Positions 43,553-51,523 of a DNA stretch of 64,000 bases are shown piece by piece. Position 1 is the first letter of the stretch. The number at the start of each line of letters is the position of its first letter. Source of the stretch: Flavobacteriaceae bacterium UBA3356 (GTDB lineage Bacteria > Bacteroidota > Bacteroidia > Flavobacteriales > Flavobacteriaceae); assembly GCA_002360635.1 (NCBI GenBank), contig DEQW01000006.1, positions 90,135 to 154,134 of the forward strand, written 5' to 3'. The notes under the pieces are model-generated. The model was given only the letters and a program-made list of their open reading frames with translations, was not told where the DNA came from and did no database searches. The position numbers and the translations under genes were made by a program.

Positions 43553-44182
43553 TTATTCGCTCATTAAAATTTCTTTTTCCTTTAAGGCAGCAGTCAATGT
43601 TTTCACAAAATCTGAAATTCCTTTTTTTGAACTACTCGGTGCGGTAATTTCAATTTGTCCCCTCCACAATAATTCTCGCTCCTTACCTGGACAAATACAA
43701 AACAATGAGGTTTCACTGGTATACACTTTATAGCTCTGCAATTGTTCTTTTTGATAAATATGCTGATTTGAATAATAATACTCGCTAAAAGATTGATAGG
43801 CCTTGGCAAAGCTTTTATAGGCATCTACGAGCGTAACCTTGCTGTATTGACCAGTAATTTTAGATAATAAAATAGCATCAAAGCCTTTTTCGAGCAATTC
43901 TTGCTCTACCGTATTCAAATATGTTTCAGATTGTTTTGCATTGCTAAATGAAGATTCAAAAAAATCAATACTGCGCACAGCAACAACATCATTTTTTTCA
44001 AGTTCTTGTGAAAGTTCGGTTTCAAAGGCTCTCCTTATTTCTTTGTCAGCCGTCATACCTACCACCAATACTTTATTGGCTAAAAAAGTTTCAGTAGCTG
44101 GATCTTTCCACTGATTTACCATTTTGCTTGTAGAACAACCAAAAAGCATAAAAACTGCTAAAGCCACACCAATGTATCTCAT
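43553..44182 (-). CDS. Hypothetical lipoprotein, paralogue of the 58706-59287 gene product
   Basis: This 209-residue lipoprotein has lipobox MLFGC. It has the plan K-x-LVVGMTADKEIRRAFETEL, a GFDAILLSKI strand in the middle and a C-terminal helix (VKTLTAALKEKEIL). The same order, with KTLVVCLSPVESFRSSFETAM and GFDKLIISAM, is found in the protein at 58706-59287, so they are diverged paralogues about 15 kb apart. Both start operons under the palindrome operator and both precede membrane-protein genes. The alternating strand/helix pattern suggests a small alpha/beta domain. The function is unknown. Confidence 0.65.
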   Translation of the reverse strand: MRYIGVALAVFMLFGCSTSKMVNQWKDPATETFLANKVLVVGMTADKEIRRAFETELSQELEKNDVVAVRSIDFFESSFSNAKQSETYLNTVEQELLEKGFDAILLSKITGQYSKVTLVDAYKSFAKAYQSFSEYYYSNQHIYQKEQLQSYKVYTSETSLFCICPGKERELLWRGQIEITAPSSSKKGISDFVKTLTAALKEKEILMSE

Positions 44183-44206
44183 AACTTTTTATTTAGAATT
44201 GAACTT

Positions 44207-44249
44207 TAAATATATTCTCAAATTATAGAGTTTGAAATGACAACAATCA
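44207..44249 (-). promoter_or_regulatory. CRP/FNR-type operator and -7 box for the lipoprotein-DUF6544 operon
   Basis: The operator TGACAACAATCA is at 44238-44249 and the minus-strand -7 box TATATTTA at 44207-44214, offset 35. The lipoprotein gene starts at 44182. Confidence 0.72.
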
Positions 44250-44262
44250 GTTTTTCAATAAT

Positions 44263-45636
44263 TTAACCAATAACAAACATTCTTTTTTCGTAGAGTTTTG
44301 GGATTGAAACCCTCCAGCCGAAAGTATCTTTCAGTTTTACCCTAAGTGAATCTTGTGCAGTGGCTTCTCCGTGAATTAAAAACACTTCTTCCGGGTTGTT
44401 CTTAATATTGCTTACCCAACTTAACAATCCGTTTTGGTCGGCGTGTGCCGAGAGGCTTTCTACATGGTGAACAGAAGCTTTTACGGGATAATATTTTCCG
44501 AAGAATTTCAATTCGTGCACACCTTCTAGCAATTGCCTTCCGCGAGTGCCTTCAGCTTGATACCCTACTAACAAAATGTTGGTTGTTGGGTTGTCTATCA
44601 ACTGTTTCAAATATGTGAGTACTCTCCCACCCGTTACCATACCGCTGCCAGCAATGACCACTTTTGGCCTTGGGTCGTCAATGGTTTCCCAAGTTTCTTT
44701 GTATGAAGTTACAATATTCATCCTATTGCTCATAGCATGAAACTGCTTAGGGCTTAACTTATGCCAATCTGGAAATCGTTCAAATACAGATAAAACATTA
44801 TTCCCCATAGGACTATCAATAAAAATGGGAATATTGGGAATCTTGTTTTTTTGATAAAGCACCCATAGTAAATACATTAAAGTTTGCAAACGTTCTACGG
44901 CAAAAGATGGAATTATTAGTGTGCTACGTTCCTTAATTGTTTTTTGAATTAATTGTACCAAAATACTTTCTATATCTTCTTCAGGATGCAATCGGTTGCC
45001 ATAAGTACTTTCCAAAAATAGAAAATCGGCCCATTTTGGTTTTTCAGGCGGGAACAGTAACGCATCTTCGGGGCGCCCAATATCGCCTGAAAAGACAAAC
45101 CGTTTTCCAAACACATCCAGTTCAATGAAAGTAGCTCCAATAATATGACCATTGTACCGAAAACGACATTGTATATGTTCGGTCAAGGTTATCCATATAT
45201 TTTTCTCGGCATTTTCGAACAACCGCAAAGTGGCCTCAGCTTCCTTGCTCGTGTAAAATGGTTTGGCAGGCTGGTGTTTAGAATACCCTTCTTTATTGGC
45301 ACGATCAGCTTCTTCTTCGTGTATTTTAGCGCTGTCTAGCAAGATTATTTCGGTTATGGCCAACGTTGGTGATGTTCCTATTATTCTTCCCCTAAACCCT
45401 TCGCTAAATAAACGTGGCAAGTAACCCGTATGATCTAAATGGCCGTGAGTTAAAAGCACATAATCTATTTTTGTAACATCTACTGAAAAAGGTTTCCAGT
45501 TTTCTTCCCTCAGTTCTTTTAACCCTTGGAACATGCCGCAATCAATCAAAAAGTTGCCCTCAGGTGTTTGCAGGTAAAACTTAGAACCGGTAACCGTACC
45601 AGCAGCTCCCAAAAATTGAACAGTTACATTCTTCAT
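44263..45636 (-). CDS. Beta-CASP metallo-beta-lactamase-fold hydrolase (RNase-like)
   Basis: This 457-residue enzyme is of the YSH1/CPSF-like beta-CASP group. The N-terminal metal site is HGHLDHTGYLPRL (H-x-H-x-D-H, residues 64-69), and further ligands lie in SGDIGRPEDALLFP. The beta-CASP segment has IPSFAVERLQTLMYLL and the closing motifs are GSGMVTGGR and VHHVESLSAHAD with IHGEATA near the end. Such proteins are usually 5' exonucleases or endonucleases acting on RNA. It is last in the operon usp-usp-usp-nuclease fusion-MBL, so RNA turnover in the stress response is plausible. The substrate is unproven. Confidence 0.9.
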   Translation of the reverse strand: MKNVTVQFLGAAGTVTGSKFYLQTPEGNFLIDCGMFQGLKELREENWKPFSVDVTKIDYVLLTHGHLDHTGYLPRLFSEGFRGRIIGTSPTLAITEIILLDSAKIHEEEADRANKEGYSKHQPAKPFYTSKEAEATLRLFENAEKNIWITLTEHIQCRFRYNGHIIGATFIELDVFGKRFVFSGDIGRPEDALLFPPEKPKWADFLFLESTYGNRLHPEEDIESILVQLIQKTIKERSTLIIPSFAVERLQTLMYLLWVLYQKNKIPNIPIFIDSPMGNNVLSVFERFPDWHKLSPKQFHAMSNRMNIVTSYKETWETIDDPRPKVVIAGSGMVTGGRVLTYLKQLIDNPTTNILLVGYQAEGTRGRQLLEGVHELKFFGKYYPVKASVHHVESLSAHADQNGLLSWVSNIKNNPEEVFLIHGEATAQDSLRVKLKDTFGWRVSIPKLYEKRMFVIG

Positions 45637-45641
45637 AATGA

Positions 45642-46484
45642 TTAACTATTGTTACAGAGAATGGATATTTCAGAAAAAATCCGCTTTTTCCTGTTTTCTG
45701 AAACACCCAAATGATCCAAATAAAATTTATCACTCAATAATTGACGGCACAAAACCACATCGCGACTTAACAAAAATTGCTTTTCACGCTTTGACAATAA
45801 GGTTGAAACCGTGATTGGATAAAGTCCCAACCTATCGATCCGTTCTTTTAATCCGTCGCCAGTGGGAACGTTCCAACTAAGCAATTTTAAGCCTGCACAG
45901 CGTCCATATTGTTCAGCATCCTCTGTAAACCGTGTATTTGTAACCACCCACCCTTCTCTAGAGACTGCTTTTTTTTCGTTTTTAAGATCGAATATATCCT
46001 GAAACCTAGAATGGATGTATAGCGGTATTTTTACATCACAATTTCGACCTTCTTCATTATGGAATTTACATTCTGCCAATATGTGATGATTCTTTTTATG
46101 GGCGATTACATCAACTTCGTGATTAACACACTTTCCTTTCAAAATCTCACCTACAGTTACTTGATATCCTGAATATTGGTAGAGAGCAGCTATAAATTTT
46201 TCAAAAGGAAAGCCAGTCGGCCCCAACTCATAAATTGCTTTCTTTAATTTATATTTTGAAGCGTATTCCAGCTTTTCATTTTTGAGCATGGCGAATGCCC
46301 GATTGTATATTTCTTTGGTTGAAATACCTTGGTATAGTTCGTCGCGTACCGTATTGGTTATTTTATCTATGGTTGCTGTATCGGCACCACTATGCTTAAG
46401 GGACGCCTTTAGTTTTTCGATAGAAAACCGTACACGCTTCCCTGATGATTTTATCAACTCTATAGTATTCTCTTCTTGCTTCAT
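45642..46484 (-). CDS. ATP-cone domain fused to an Mrr-like PD-(D/E)xK nuclease
   Basis: This 280-residue protein has an N-terminal ATP-cone (about 8-90, IELIKSSGKRVRFSIEKL...YASKYKLKKAIYELG), the nucleotide-sensing domain of ribonucleotide reductases and NrdR. A restriction-endonuclease-like domain follows with D125 in NHEVDVIAHKK and E138-x-K140 in ILAECKFH. The catalytic core thus looks intact. It ends with a basic helical tail. The gene lies 5 bases after a Usp gene and 5 bases before the beta-CASP gene, so all three are co-transcribed. It may be a nuclease whose activity follows the ATP/dATP level, but that is inference. Confidence 0.82.
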   Translation of the reverse strand: MKQEENTIELIKSSGKRVRFSIEKLKASLKHSGADTATIDKITNTVRDELYQGISTKEIYNRAFAMLKNEKLEYASKYKLKKAIYELGPTGFPFEKFIAALYQYSGYQVTVGEILKGKCVNHEVDVIAHKKNHHILAECKFHNEEGRNCDVKIPLYIHSRFQDIFDLKNEKKAVSREGWVVTNTRFTEDAEQYGRCAGLKLLSWNVPTGDGLKERIDRLGLYPITVSTLLSKREKQFLLSRDVVLCRQLLSDKFYLDHLGVSENRKKRIFSEISILCNNS

Positions 46485-46489
46485 GACTG

Positions 46490-47341
46490 TTATGCGCGTA
46501 TATCATGCATTGCCAAAATTGGTACTTTAGAGTGTGCACCTAACTCTTTTACCAAAGGTTTTGAAAAAATACTTCCAAAAAATGTATGTTTTTTGTTTAT
46601 AAATGCAATCATCTCGCTTTCCCTACTTTGAACAAAACTATGAAGCCCCTTTTTTACGTCAATGTTTTCCAAAGTATGGTGACTAAACTCTATTGCTGCT
46701 AAAATATCCTCCAATAAAGCTTTATTTTCTTCCTGTTCTTCAGTCAATTTATCTTCTTTTTTAATATGAAGGATACGTACAGGAGCTTTAGTCAATTTTG
46801 CAATTTCCACTAAATGTTTTAATTCCCTTCTTTTAAAGTGGGTTTTAAAACTGGTGGGAAATACAATTTCGTTAGGTTCTTTAAACAAGCTGGTTCCTGG
46901 TACTGCCAGTACTGGGCACAGTCGAATGTTTTCCATCACTTCAGTGGCACTACTGCCAAAAATAACGTCTTTTGAATCTGTTTCGCCACGGGTACCCATG
47001 ACAATAAATTCGATATCTTTTTTTTCTATCATCAACTTAATCACTTCGGTTAATGGACCAAACTCGCTATAAAAATAAAATCGATGGTCTGGTGAGTCCT
47101 CCCTATAATCAAGTTGCGTTTTCAACTTATTCATTCTATTTTCAGAAGACTCTTTAATTGACTCATATGCAGCATCGCCGGGTTCGGGTATTAAAAGGTT
47201 TTCGGTTGAGTAACCCCCTAAGTAAAATACATTTAGAACATGAAATTCACACGATTCTCCCTTAAAAAGATTTAAAGCGTATGTCATTGCATTCCAAGCG
47301 TTCTTTGAAAAGTCGGTAGGTATTAATATTTTCTTTTTCAT
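46490..47341 (-). CDS. Universal stress protein, tandem UspA domains (copy 2)
   Basis: This 283-residue double Usp protein begins KKKILIPTDFSKNAWNAM. The nucleotide-binding motif of the first domain is VMGTRGETDSKDVIFGSSA (about 115-133). The second half (about 155-283) keeps the fold but not a clear glycine motif, and ends VPILAMHDIRA. It is third in the Usp operon started at about 49,125 and is followed within 5 bases by the ATP-cone nuclease. It is closest in layout to copies 1 and 4. The individual role within the set is unknown. Confidence 0.9.
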   Translation of the reverse strand: MKKKILIPTDFSKNAWNAMTYALNLFKGESCEFHVLNVFYLGGYSTENLLIPEPGDAAYESIKESSENRMNKLKTQLDYREDSPDHRFYFYSEFGPLTEVIKLMIEKKDIEFIVMGTRGETDSKDVIFGSSATEVMENIRLCPVLAVPGTSLFKEPNEIVFPTSFKTHFKRRELKHLVEIAKLTKAPVRILHIKKEDKLTEEQEENKALLEDILAAIEFSHHTLENIDVKKGLHSFVQSRESEMIAFINKKHTFFGSIFSKPLVKELGAHSKVPILAMHDIRA

Positions 47342-47401
47342 AATACTGATTTTAATAGGTTACTTATAAATTGAAATTAGATTATAACATTTTGAAAATC
47401 A

Positions 47402-48247
47402 TTATTTTATAGGAATTACGATATAAGGCACCGAAGTTGTTTTTCCAATTTTCTTTACAACTGCCTCCCTAAATATGCGGGCAATTGCATTGTATCTGTG
47501 GTATACCATCACCAGTAGGTCTATCCCTTCATTAATAACAAAACTGTCAATACTGTTTGCTATGCTTTCTTCTTTTTCGATCCAATGTGTTTTTACCTTG
47601 CAGTCGCTCAATTTCTTTTTTATAAGTTTAAGGTGTTGTTCTTGTTCATTTTTCATCTCAGCTTTTTCGCCGATATGCACCAAATGAACGGTTGATTGGT
47701 ATGTTTTGGCCAAAGTAAGCACAGGCGCTATTCCTGCAGTTGGGAACGCTTCTTTGTAATCTGTGGCAAAAGCTATTTCTGAAGGGATTATAAAGTCTAT
47801 TTCGTGAGGCACGATTAATAAAGGTGCGTTTTTAATTTTTTTAATAACCTGTATGGTATTACTTCCCATTAAAACGTCTTCTGCCCCTGTACGTCCTTTT
47901 GTTCCCATAACAACCAAATCGATTCCATATTTTACAATTAGTTTATTGGTAGCCCTAACTAAAGACATAGAAGTGGAAATAAACTCAAAGCTATGCGATT
48001 TGTTTCCACTATCAAGATTAATACGGTGAATGAGCTTTGTGCCTTCCTCATCGGCATTGTCATAGAGATTGTCCAATACTTTTTCAGATTTGCCAATATC
48101 CACACGGCTAGTAAGTGCAGACACACTATCGGCAAACGAATGCAGTAAGTAAAACTGAACTTCTTCGTCACTAAAAAGTTTCACTACGTAAAACAACGCA
48201 GCGTAGGCATTATTTGAAAAGTCGGTGGGTATGAGGATTTTTTTCAT
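47402..48247 (-). CDS. Universal stress protein, tandem UspA domains (copy 3)
   Basis: This 281-residue protein has two Usp domains. The first starts KKILIPTDFSNNAYAAL and holds VMGTKGRTGAEDVLMGSNT (about 114-132), the ATP-binding glycine motif. The C-terminal domain ends SVPYIVIPIK. It is second in the Usp operon, 13 bases after copy 4 and 60 bases before copy 2. No extra domain or membrane segment is present. Confidence 0.9.
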   Translation of the reverse strand: MKKILIPTDFSNNAYAALFYVVKLFSDEEVQFYLLHSFADSVSALTSRVDIGKSEKVLDNLYDNADEEGTKLIHRINLDSGNKSHSFEFISTSMSLVRATNKLIVKYGIDLVVMGTKGRTGAEDVLMGSNTIQVIKKIKNAPLLIVPHEIDFIIPSEIAFATDYKEAFPTAGIAPVLTLAKTYQSTVHLVHIGEKAEMKNEQEQHLKLIKKKLSDCKVKTHWIEKEESIANSIDSFVINEGIDLLVMVYHRYNAIARIFREAVVKKIGKTTSVPYIVIPIK

Positions 48248-48260
48248 TTTATTATAAGTT

Positions 48261-49106
48261 TTATCGTGGTAAATTTTGAAGTATTAAAAAAGGAACTTGT
48301 ATTTTCAACCCTATTTTATCGATGGTATTACTGTGTAAAATATCTTCTAAAAATGAATGACGATGATTTACCATCACCAACATATCTATTTTCATTTTTT
48401 CGATATATCTATTAACTGCTTTTACAACATCCTTGCCTTTGGTAGTATGATACTTTCGTTGGTTTTCCTCCATACAGTAATCTAAAAACGCCTTATTATC
48501 TTGTTGCCGAAATGAAAGGTTATCATATTCTGATACGTATAAAAAATGTACCATCGCGTTAAAGTTTTTACATAAGGTGTTCAAAAGTTTAAGCTGCCTG
48601 CGCCTAAAAGGCATTAGATATGGTGTAGGGAACAACACATTTTTAGGGTGCCATTCTGTATAATTTGAAGGCACAGCCAACACAGGACAACTAACATACT
48701 TTACCACCTGTAGCGTGTTGCTGCCAAAAGTAAGGTCGCGATCATCTGTTTGCCCGCGTGTACCCATTACAACAATATCACTATTATCCTTTTCTGCATG
48801 CTCGTTTACGGCATCTATTAAATTTGAAAAAACTGCTTTAGCTTTATATGCGTGCCTTGGATTAGGTGAAATTTCCCTCAAGAAGACTAAAAGTTCCTCA
48901 AGTTCCTTCTCCGCACTTTGTTTCGTTTTTTTCTTGTACTCTTCAAAAAGGGAACGCGATATATTTAAGTTGTTTTCATACACCTCATCGGCAAAAGCGT
49001 GGAGTATGGTAACTTCGCAGCGATCATACTTAAAAAGCTCAACAGCATACCGCATTGCATTTTGGGCATTTTCTGAAAAATCTGTAGGGATGATTATTTT
49101 TCGCAT
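48261..49106 (-). CDS. Universal stress protein, tandem UspA domains (copy 4, operon leader)
   Basis: This 281-residue double Usp protein is the first gene behind the operator at 49163-49174. The first domain starts RKIIIPTDFSENAQNAM and has VMGTRGQTDDRDLTFGSNT. The second domain is degenerate at the nucleotide site and ends VPFLILQNLPR. The operon continues with copies 3 and 2, the ATP-cone nuclease and the beta-CASP hydrolase, five genes with small gaps. Confidence 0.9.
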   Translation of the reverse strand: MRKIIIPTDFSENAQNAMRYAVELFKYDRCEVTILHAFADEVYENNLNISRSLFEEYKKKTKQSAEKELEELLVFLREISPNPRHAYKAKAVFSNLIDAVNEHAEKDNSDIVVMGTRGQTDDRDLTFGSNTLQVVKYVSCPVLAVPSNYTEWHPKNVLFPTPYLMPFRRRQLKLLNTLCKNFNAMVHFLYVSEYDNLSFRQQDNKAFLDYCMEENQRKYHTTKGKDVVKAVNRYIEKMKIDMLVMVNHRHSFLEDILHSNTIDKIGLKIQVPFLILQNLPR

Positions 49107-49131
49107 AAGTAACAGTGCTTTTCGTGAAACC

Positions 49132-49174
49132 CAAAGTTAGCTTGAATCGGCTTAAAATACTATGACATTTGTCA
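49132..49174 (-). promoter_or_regulatory. CRP/FNR-type operator and -7 box for the Usp-nuclease operon
   Basis: The operator TGACATTTGTCA is at 49163-49174 and the perfect minus-strand -7 box TAACTTTG at 49132-49139, offset 35. It controls the five-gene operon ending at 44263. The divergent small gene at 49246 has a TATCTTTA box at 49229-49236, without the 35-base relation. Confidence 0.82.
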
Positions 49175-49245
49175 GGTAAAGCTTTGATATTTAGCGTATT
49201 CTTAAGAACTATTTTAACACATAAGCCCTATCTTTATAAGAAAAG

Positions 49246-49470
49246 ATGAAAATTTCTGCAATTTCTTGGTTAGCAATTACAACTTGTATTTTATTAACCG
49301 TAACAATTTTTTCAACAATGAGCCTTTCCTTTAGCTGGGTATTCTATCTTACCGTTTTAGGGCAAGTACTCCTTGTATACACGGTTTATAAAGTATTGAA
49401 AGATAATTACACAACCGACAAAACATTTGACGATTTTTATGAAGATTATCCTATCGGAAAAAATGAATAA
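49246..49470 (+). CDS. Small two-helix membrane protein
   Basis: This 74-residue protein has two hydrophobic segments (about residues 5-23 and 27-48) and an acidic C-terminus (DKTFDDFYEDYPIGKNE). I do not recognise the family. The -7 box TATCTTTA lies 10 bases before the ATG. It sits among Usp genes, divergent from the Usp operon and convergent with copy 5. The transmembrane pattern and promoter make it a likely real gene. No function can be given. Confidence 0.6.
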   Translation: MKISAISWLAITTCILLTVTIFSTMSLSFSWVFYLTVLGQVLLVYTVYKVLKDNYTTDKTFDDFYEDYPIGKNE

Positions 49471-49482
49471 TATTCTAGCCTT

Positions 49483-50319
49483 CTATTCATGCAACACCAA
49501 AAAAGGAATTTTGGTTTGATAGCTCATTTTTTTAACTGTAGGCCTAAATAAAATACGTTGAAAAAAATTAAGGTTTTTGGCTACCATGGCTATCATATTA
49601 ATCTGTTTTCTCTCAACGAAATTTTGAATGGATTCTTCTAAATCTAAAGAATTGCAAGAATGAAATTTATGCTGTACAGCTTCTAAACTATAAGTTAAAA
49701 AAGATTTATTTTTTTCTTGTGTATCAGTCAACGAAACTGTTTTATTACCCACGTGAACCACATGTAAAAATGAGTTATGCAATTGCGTAACACTTTTTAA
49801 GGTTTTCACGATTCGTTCTTTATACAAAAGGTTAAAATCTGTTGGAAAAGCAATGTGTTTTGGCTCCTCGTATTGGGCATTTTCTGGAATGACCAAAACA
49901 GGACATTTAACCTTTGTTATCACATCGCCGGCATTGCTGCCTAAGGTATATTTTTTAATACCCGATGCGCCCTTGGTACCCATAATGATTAGGCCTATCT
50001 CGTTTTCAAAAATTTGATTTCGTACGCCTTTTATAAATGATGTATATTCAATGCTCGTTTTGTATGTATGTTTATTAGAAGAATATTGAGTAATAATATT
50101 ATTTTTTAATTCATGTAATTGTGCGGTGACCTTTATTTTATCGGGTGTGGCTAGCAGTGTTCCACTACCTTGTATTTCTGGCCCCATTTCAGTAGTTGAA
50201 GTGTTGTTAACATGCAATAGGTGAAATGTTACACGTACTTCTTTTAATAGAGACACGGCGTATTTTATCGCATTCCACGAATTTTCTGAAAAATCAGTCG
50301 GGATTAAAACATTCATCAC
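49483..50319 (-). CDS. Universal stress protein, tandem UspA domains (copy 5)
   Basis: This 278-residue double Usp protein begins MNVLIPTDFSENSWNAI. Its first-domain nucleotide motif is IMGTKGASGIKKYTLGSNA (about 113-131). The second half resembles copies 1-4 and ends IPFLVLHE. It is a single-gene unit behind its own operator and the perfect -7 box TACTTTTG. The neighbour upstream is the receiver-CRP regulator gene that probably controls it. Confidence 0.9.
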   Translation of the reverse strand: MMNVLIPTDFSENSWNAIKYAVSLLKEVRVTFHLLHVNNTSTTEMGPEIQGSGTLLATPDKIKVTAQLHELKNNIITQYSSNKHTYKTSIEYTSFIKGVRNQIFENEIGLIIMGTKGASGIKKYTLGSNAGDVITKVKCPVLVIPENAQYEEPKHIAFPTDFNLLYKERIVKTLKSVTQLHNSFLHVVHVGNKTVSLTDTQEKNKSFLTYSLEAVQHKFHSCNSLDLEESIQNFVERKQINMIAMVAKNLNFFQRILFRPTVKKMSYQTKIPFLVLHE

Positions 50320-50337
50320 ATTAATTTCACTTTAAAG

Positions 50338-50380
50338 CAAAAGTACCGTGATGGTTTTGTGTAAAGAATGACAATGGTCA
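50338..50380 (-). promoter_or_regulatory. CRP/FNR-type operator and -7 box for Usp copy 5
   Basis: The operator TGACAATGGTCA is at 50369-50380 and the perfect minus-strand -7 box TACTTTTG at 50338-50345, offset 35. The Usp gene starts at 50319. Confidence 0.82.
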
Positions 50381-50441
50381 GTTTTACTAAAATATATCAA
50401 ATCATCCTAACCAATCAGAGCCTAAATAAGTGATAAAAAGG

Positions 50442-51494
50442 TTAATCTTCGTGTTTAAGCCCTTCTAAGTCTAAAATACGAATGTTTCGTCCTTCAATTT
50501 CAATAAGGCCTTTTTTCTTAAATCCTGAAAGCGTTCGGATAAGGCTTTCGGTAGCAATTCCCGCTACACTGGCAAGATCATATCTGGAAATTTTTATACT
50601 GTCCTCTGGTTTTTTATTGAGAACTTCTGCAAACTGTAAGATGGTCTGTGCGGTCTTTCTTCTTACAGAACTATAAGCCATTTGCAATAATTGTTCTTTT
50701 ACATCAGAGAGGCTGTCTGTTAAGACGTTCATTAATTCTAAGGAAAGATTTTTGTTTTTCCCCAATATTTCTTTCAGGTCGGTTATGGCTACACCGGCTA
50801 GCTCTACATCTTCTACTGCGGTGGCAGATTCAGTATAAGGAGTACTTTCCATAAAAGAAGTAAACCCTAAAAAATCATCTGCCCTGTATAATGCGGTAAT
50901 AAGCTCCTTCGCACTATCGTCCATTTTATGGGTTTTAACAACTCCTTTTAAAATAAGATAAATCATGGTGGCGTATTGCCCTTTTCTATATATTGTTTCC
51001 CCTTTTTCACACGTTATAATTTTACCGTGATCATCAAAAAAGTTTTTAAGTTCGTTTAGGTTTCGAACACCTTCTTCATTTTCATTATCAACAGCTGTTT
51101 TTTCATCCATCATTTTTGATAGTAGACTTGCTTTGGCAAGCCGGCTTTCAACAGCGCTTAGCAATTCACCTTCTTCAAAAGGTTTGGTAAGGTAATCGTC
51201 TGCACCAAGGTTCATTCCCTTTCGTATTTCTTTGTGTTCGGTTTTTGCAGAAAGAAATATAAACGGAATATGGTTTGTTGTATCGTCTAAAGAAAGAGAT
51301 TTAAGAACCCCATACCCATCAACTTCTGGCATCATAATATCGCAAATGATTATATTGGGTATTTCGGCTTTTGCCTTTTCTATGCCTATTTTTCCATTTG
51401 GGGCTGTAATGACATTATAATTGGAAAGTTCTAATAATTCTTCTGTGTTTTCGCGCAATGCTGCATCGTCTTCAATTAAAAGAATTGTATTCAT
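50442..51494 (-). CDS. Response regulator fused to a CRP/FNR-type transcription factor
   Basis: This 350-residue regulator joins two modules. A receiver domain (1-120) carries D9/D10, the phospho-acceptor D52 in IICDIMMPE, S82 and K104 in YLTKPF. After a linker comes a cyclic-nucleotide-binding-like beta-roll (about 150-260, KGETIYRKGQYATMIYLILKG) and a CRP-type winged helix (about 275-345). The recognition helix reads ATESLIRTLSGFKKKG, with E316 and R320 in the E-x3-R arrangement that contacts TGA/TCA half-sites in CRP and FNR. It lacks the FNR N-terminal cysteines. It lies 29 bases after the histidine kinase gene, so phosphorylation probably replaces a ligand as the signal. It is the best candidate to bind TGAY-N4-RTCA in this window. 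Confidence 0.93.
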   Translation of the reverse strand: MNTILLIEDDAALRENTEELLELSNYNVITAPNGKIGIEKAKAEIPNIIICDIMMPEVDGYGVLKSLSLDDTTNHIPFIFLSAKTEHKEIRKGMNLGADDYLTKPFEEGELLSAVESRLAKASLLSKMMDEKTAVDNENEEGVRNLNELKNFFDDHGKIITCEKGETIYRKGQYATMIYLILKGVVKTHKMDDSAKELITALYRADDFLGFTSFMESTPYTESATAVEDVELAGVAITDLKEILGKNKNLSLELMNVLTDSLSDVKEQLLQMAYSSVRRKTAQTILQFAEVLNKKPEDSIKISRYDLASVAGIATESLIRTLSGFKKKGLIEIEGRNIRILDLEGLKHED

Positions 51495-51523
51495 AAATGG
51501 TTCTTTATTAAAAAACTAATTTC

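Noticed and set aside
49163..49236. Operator at 49163 as activator of the small plus-strand gene at 49246
   Set aside because: The best -7 box of that gene (49229) is 66 bases from the operator start, not 35, so the phasing rule supports only the minus-strand operon.
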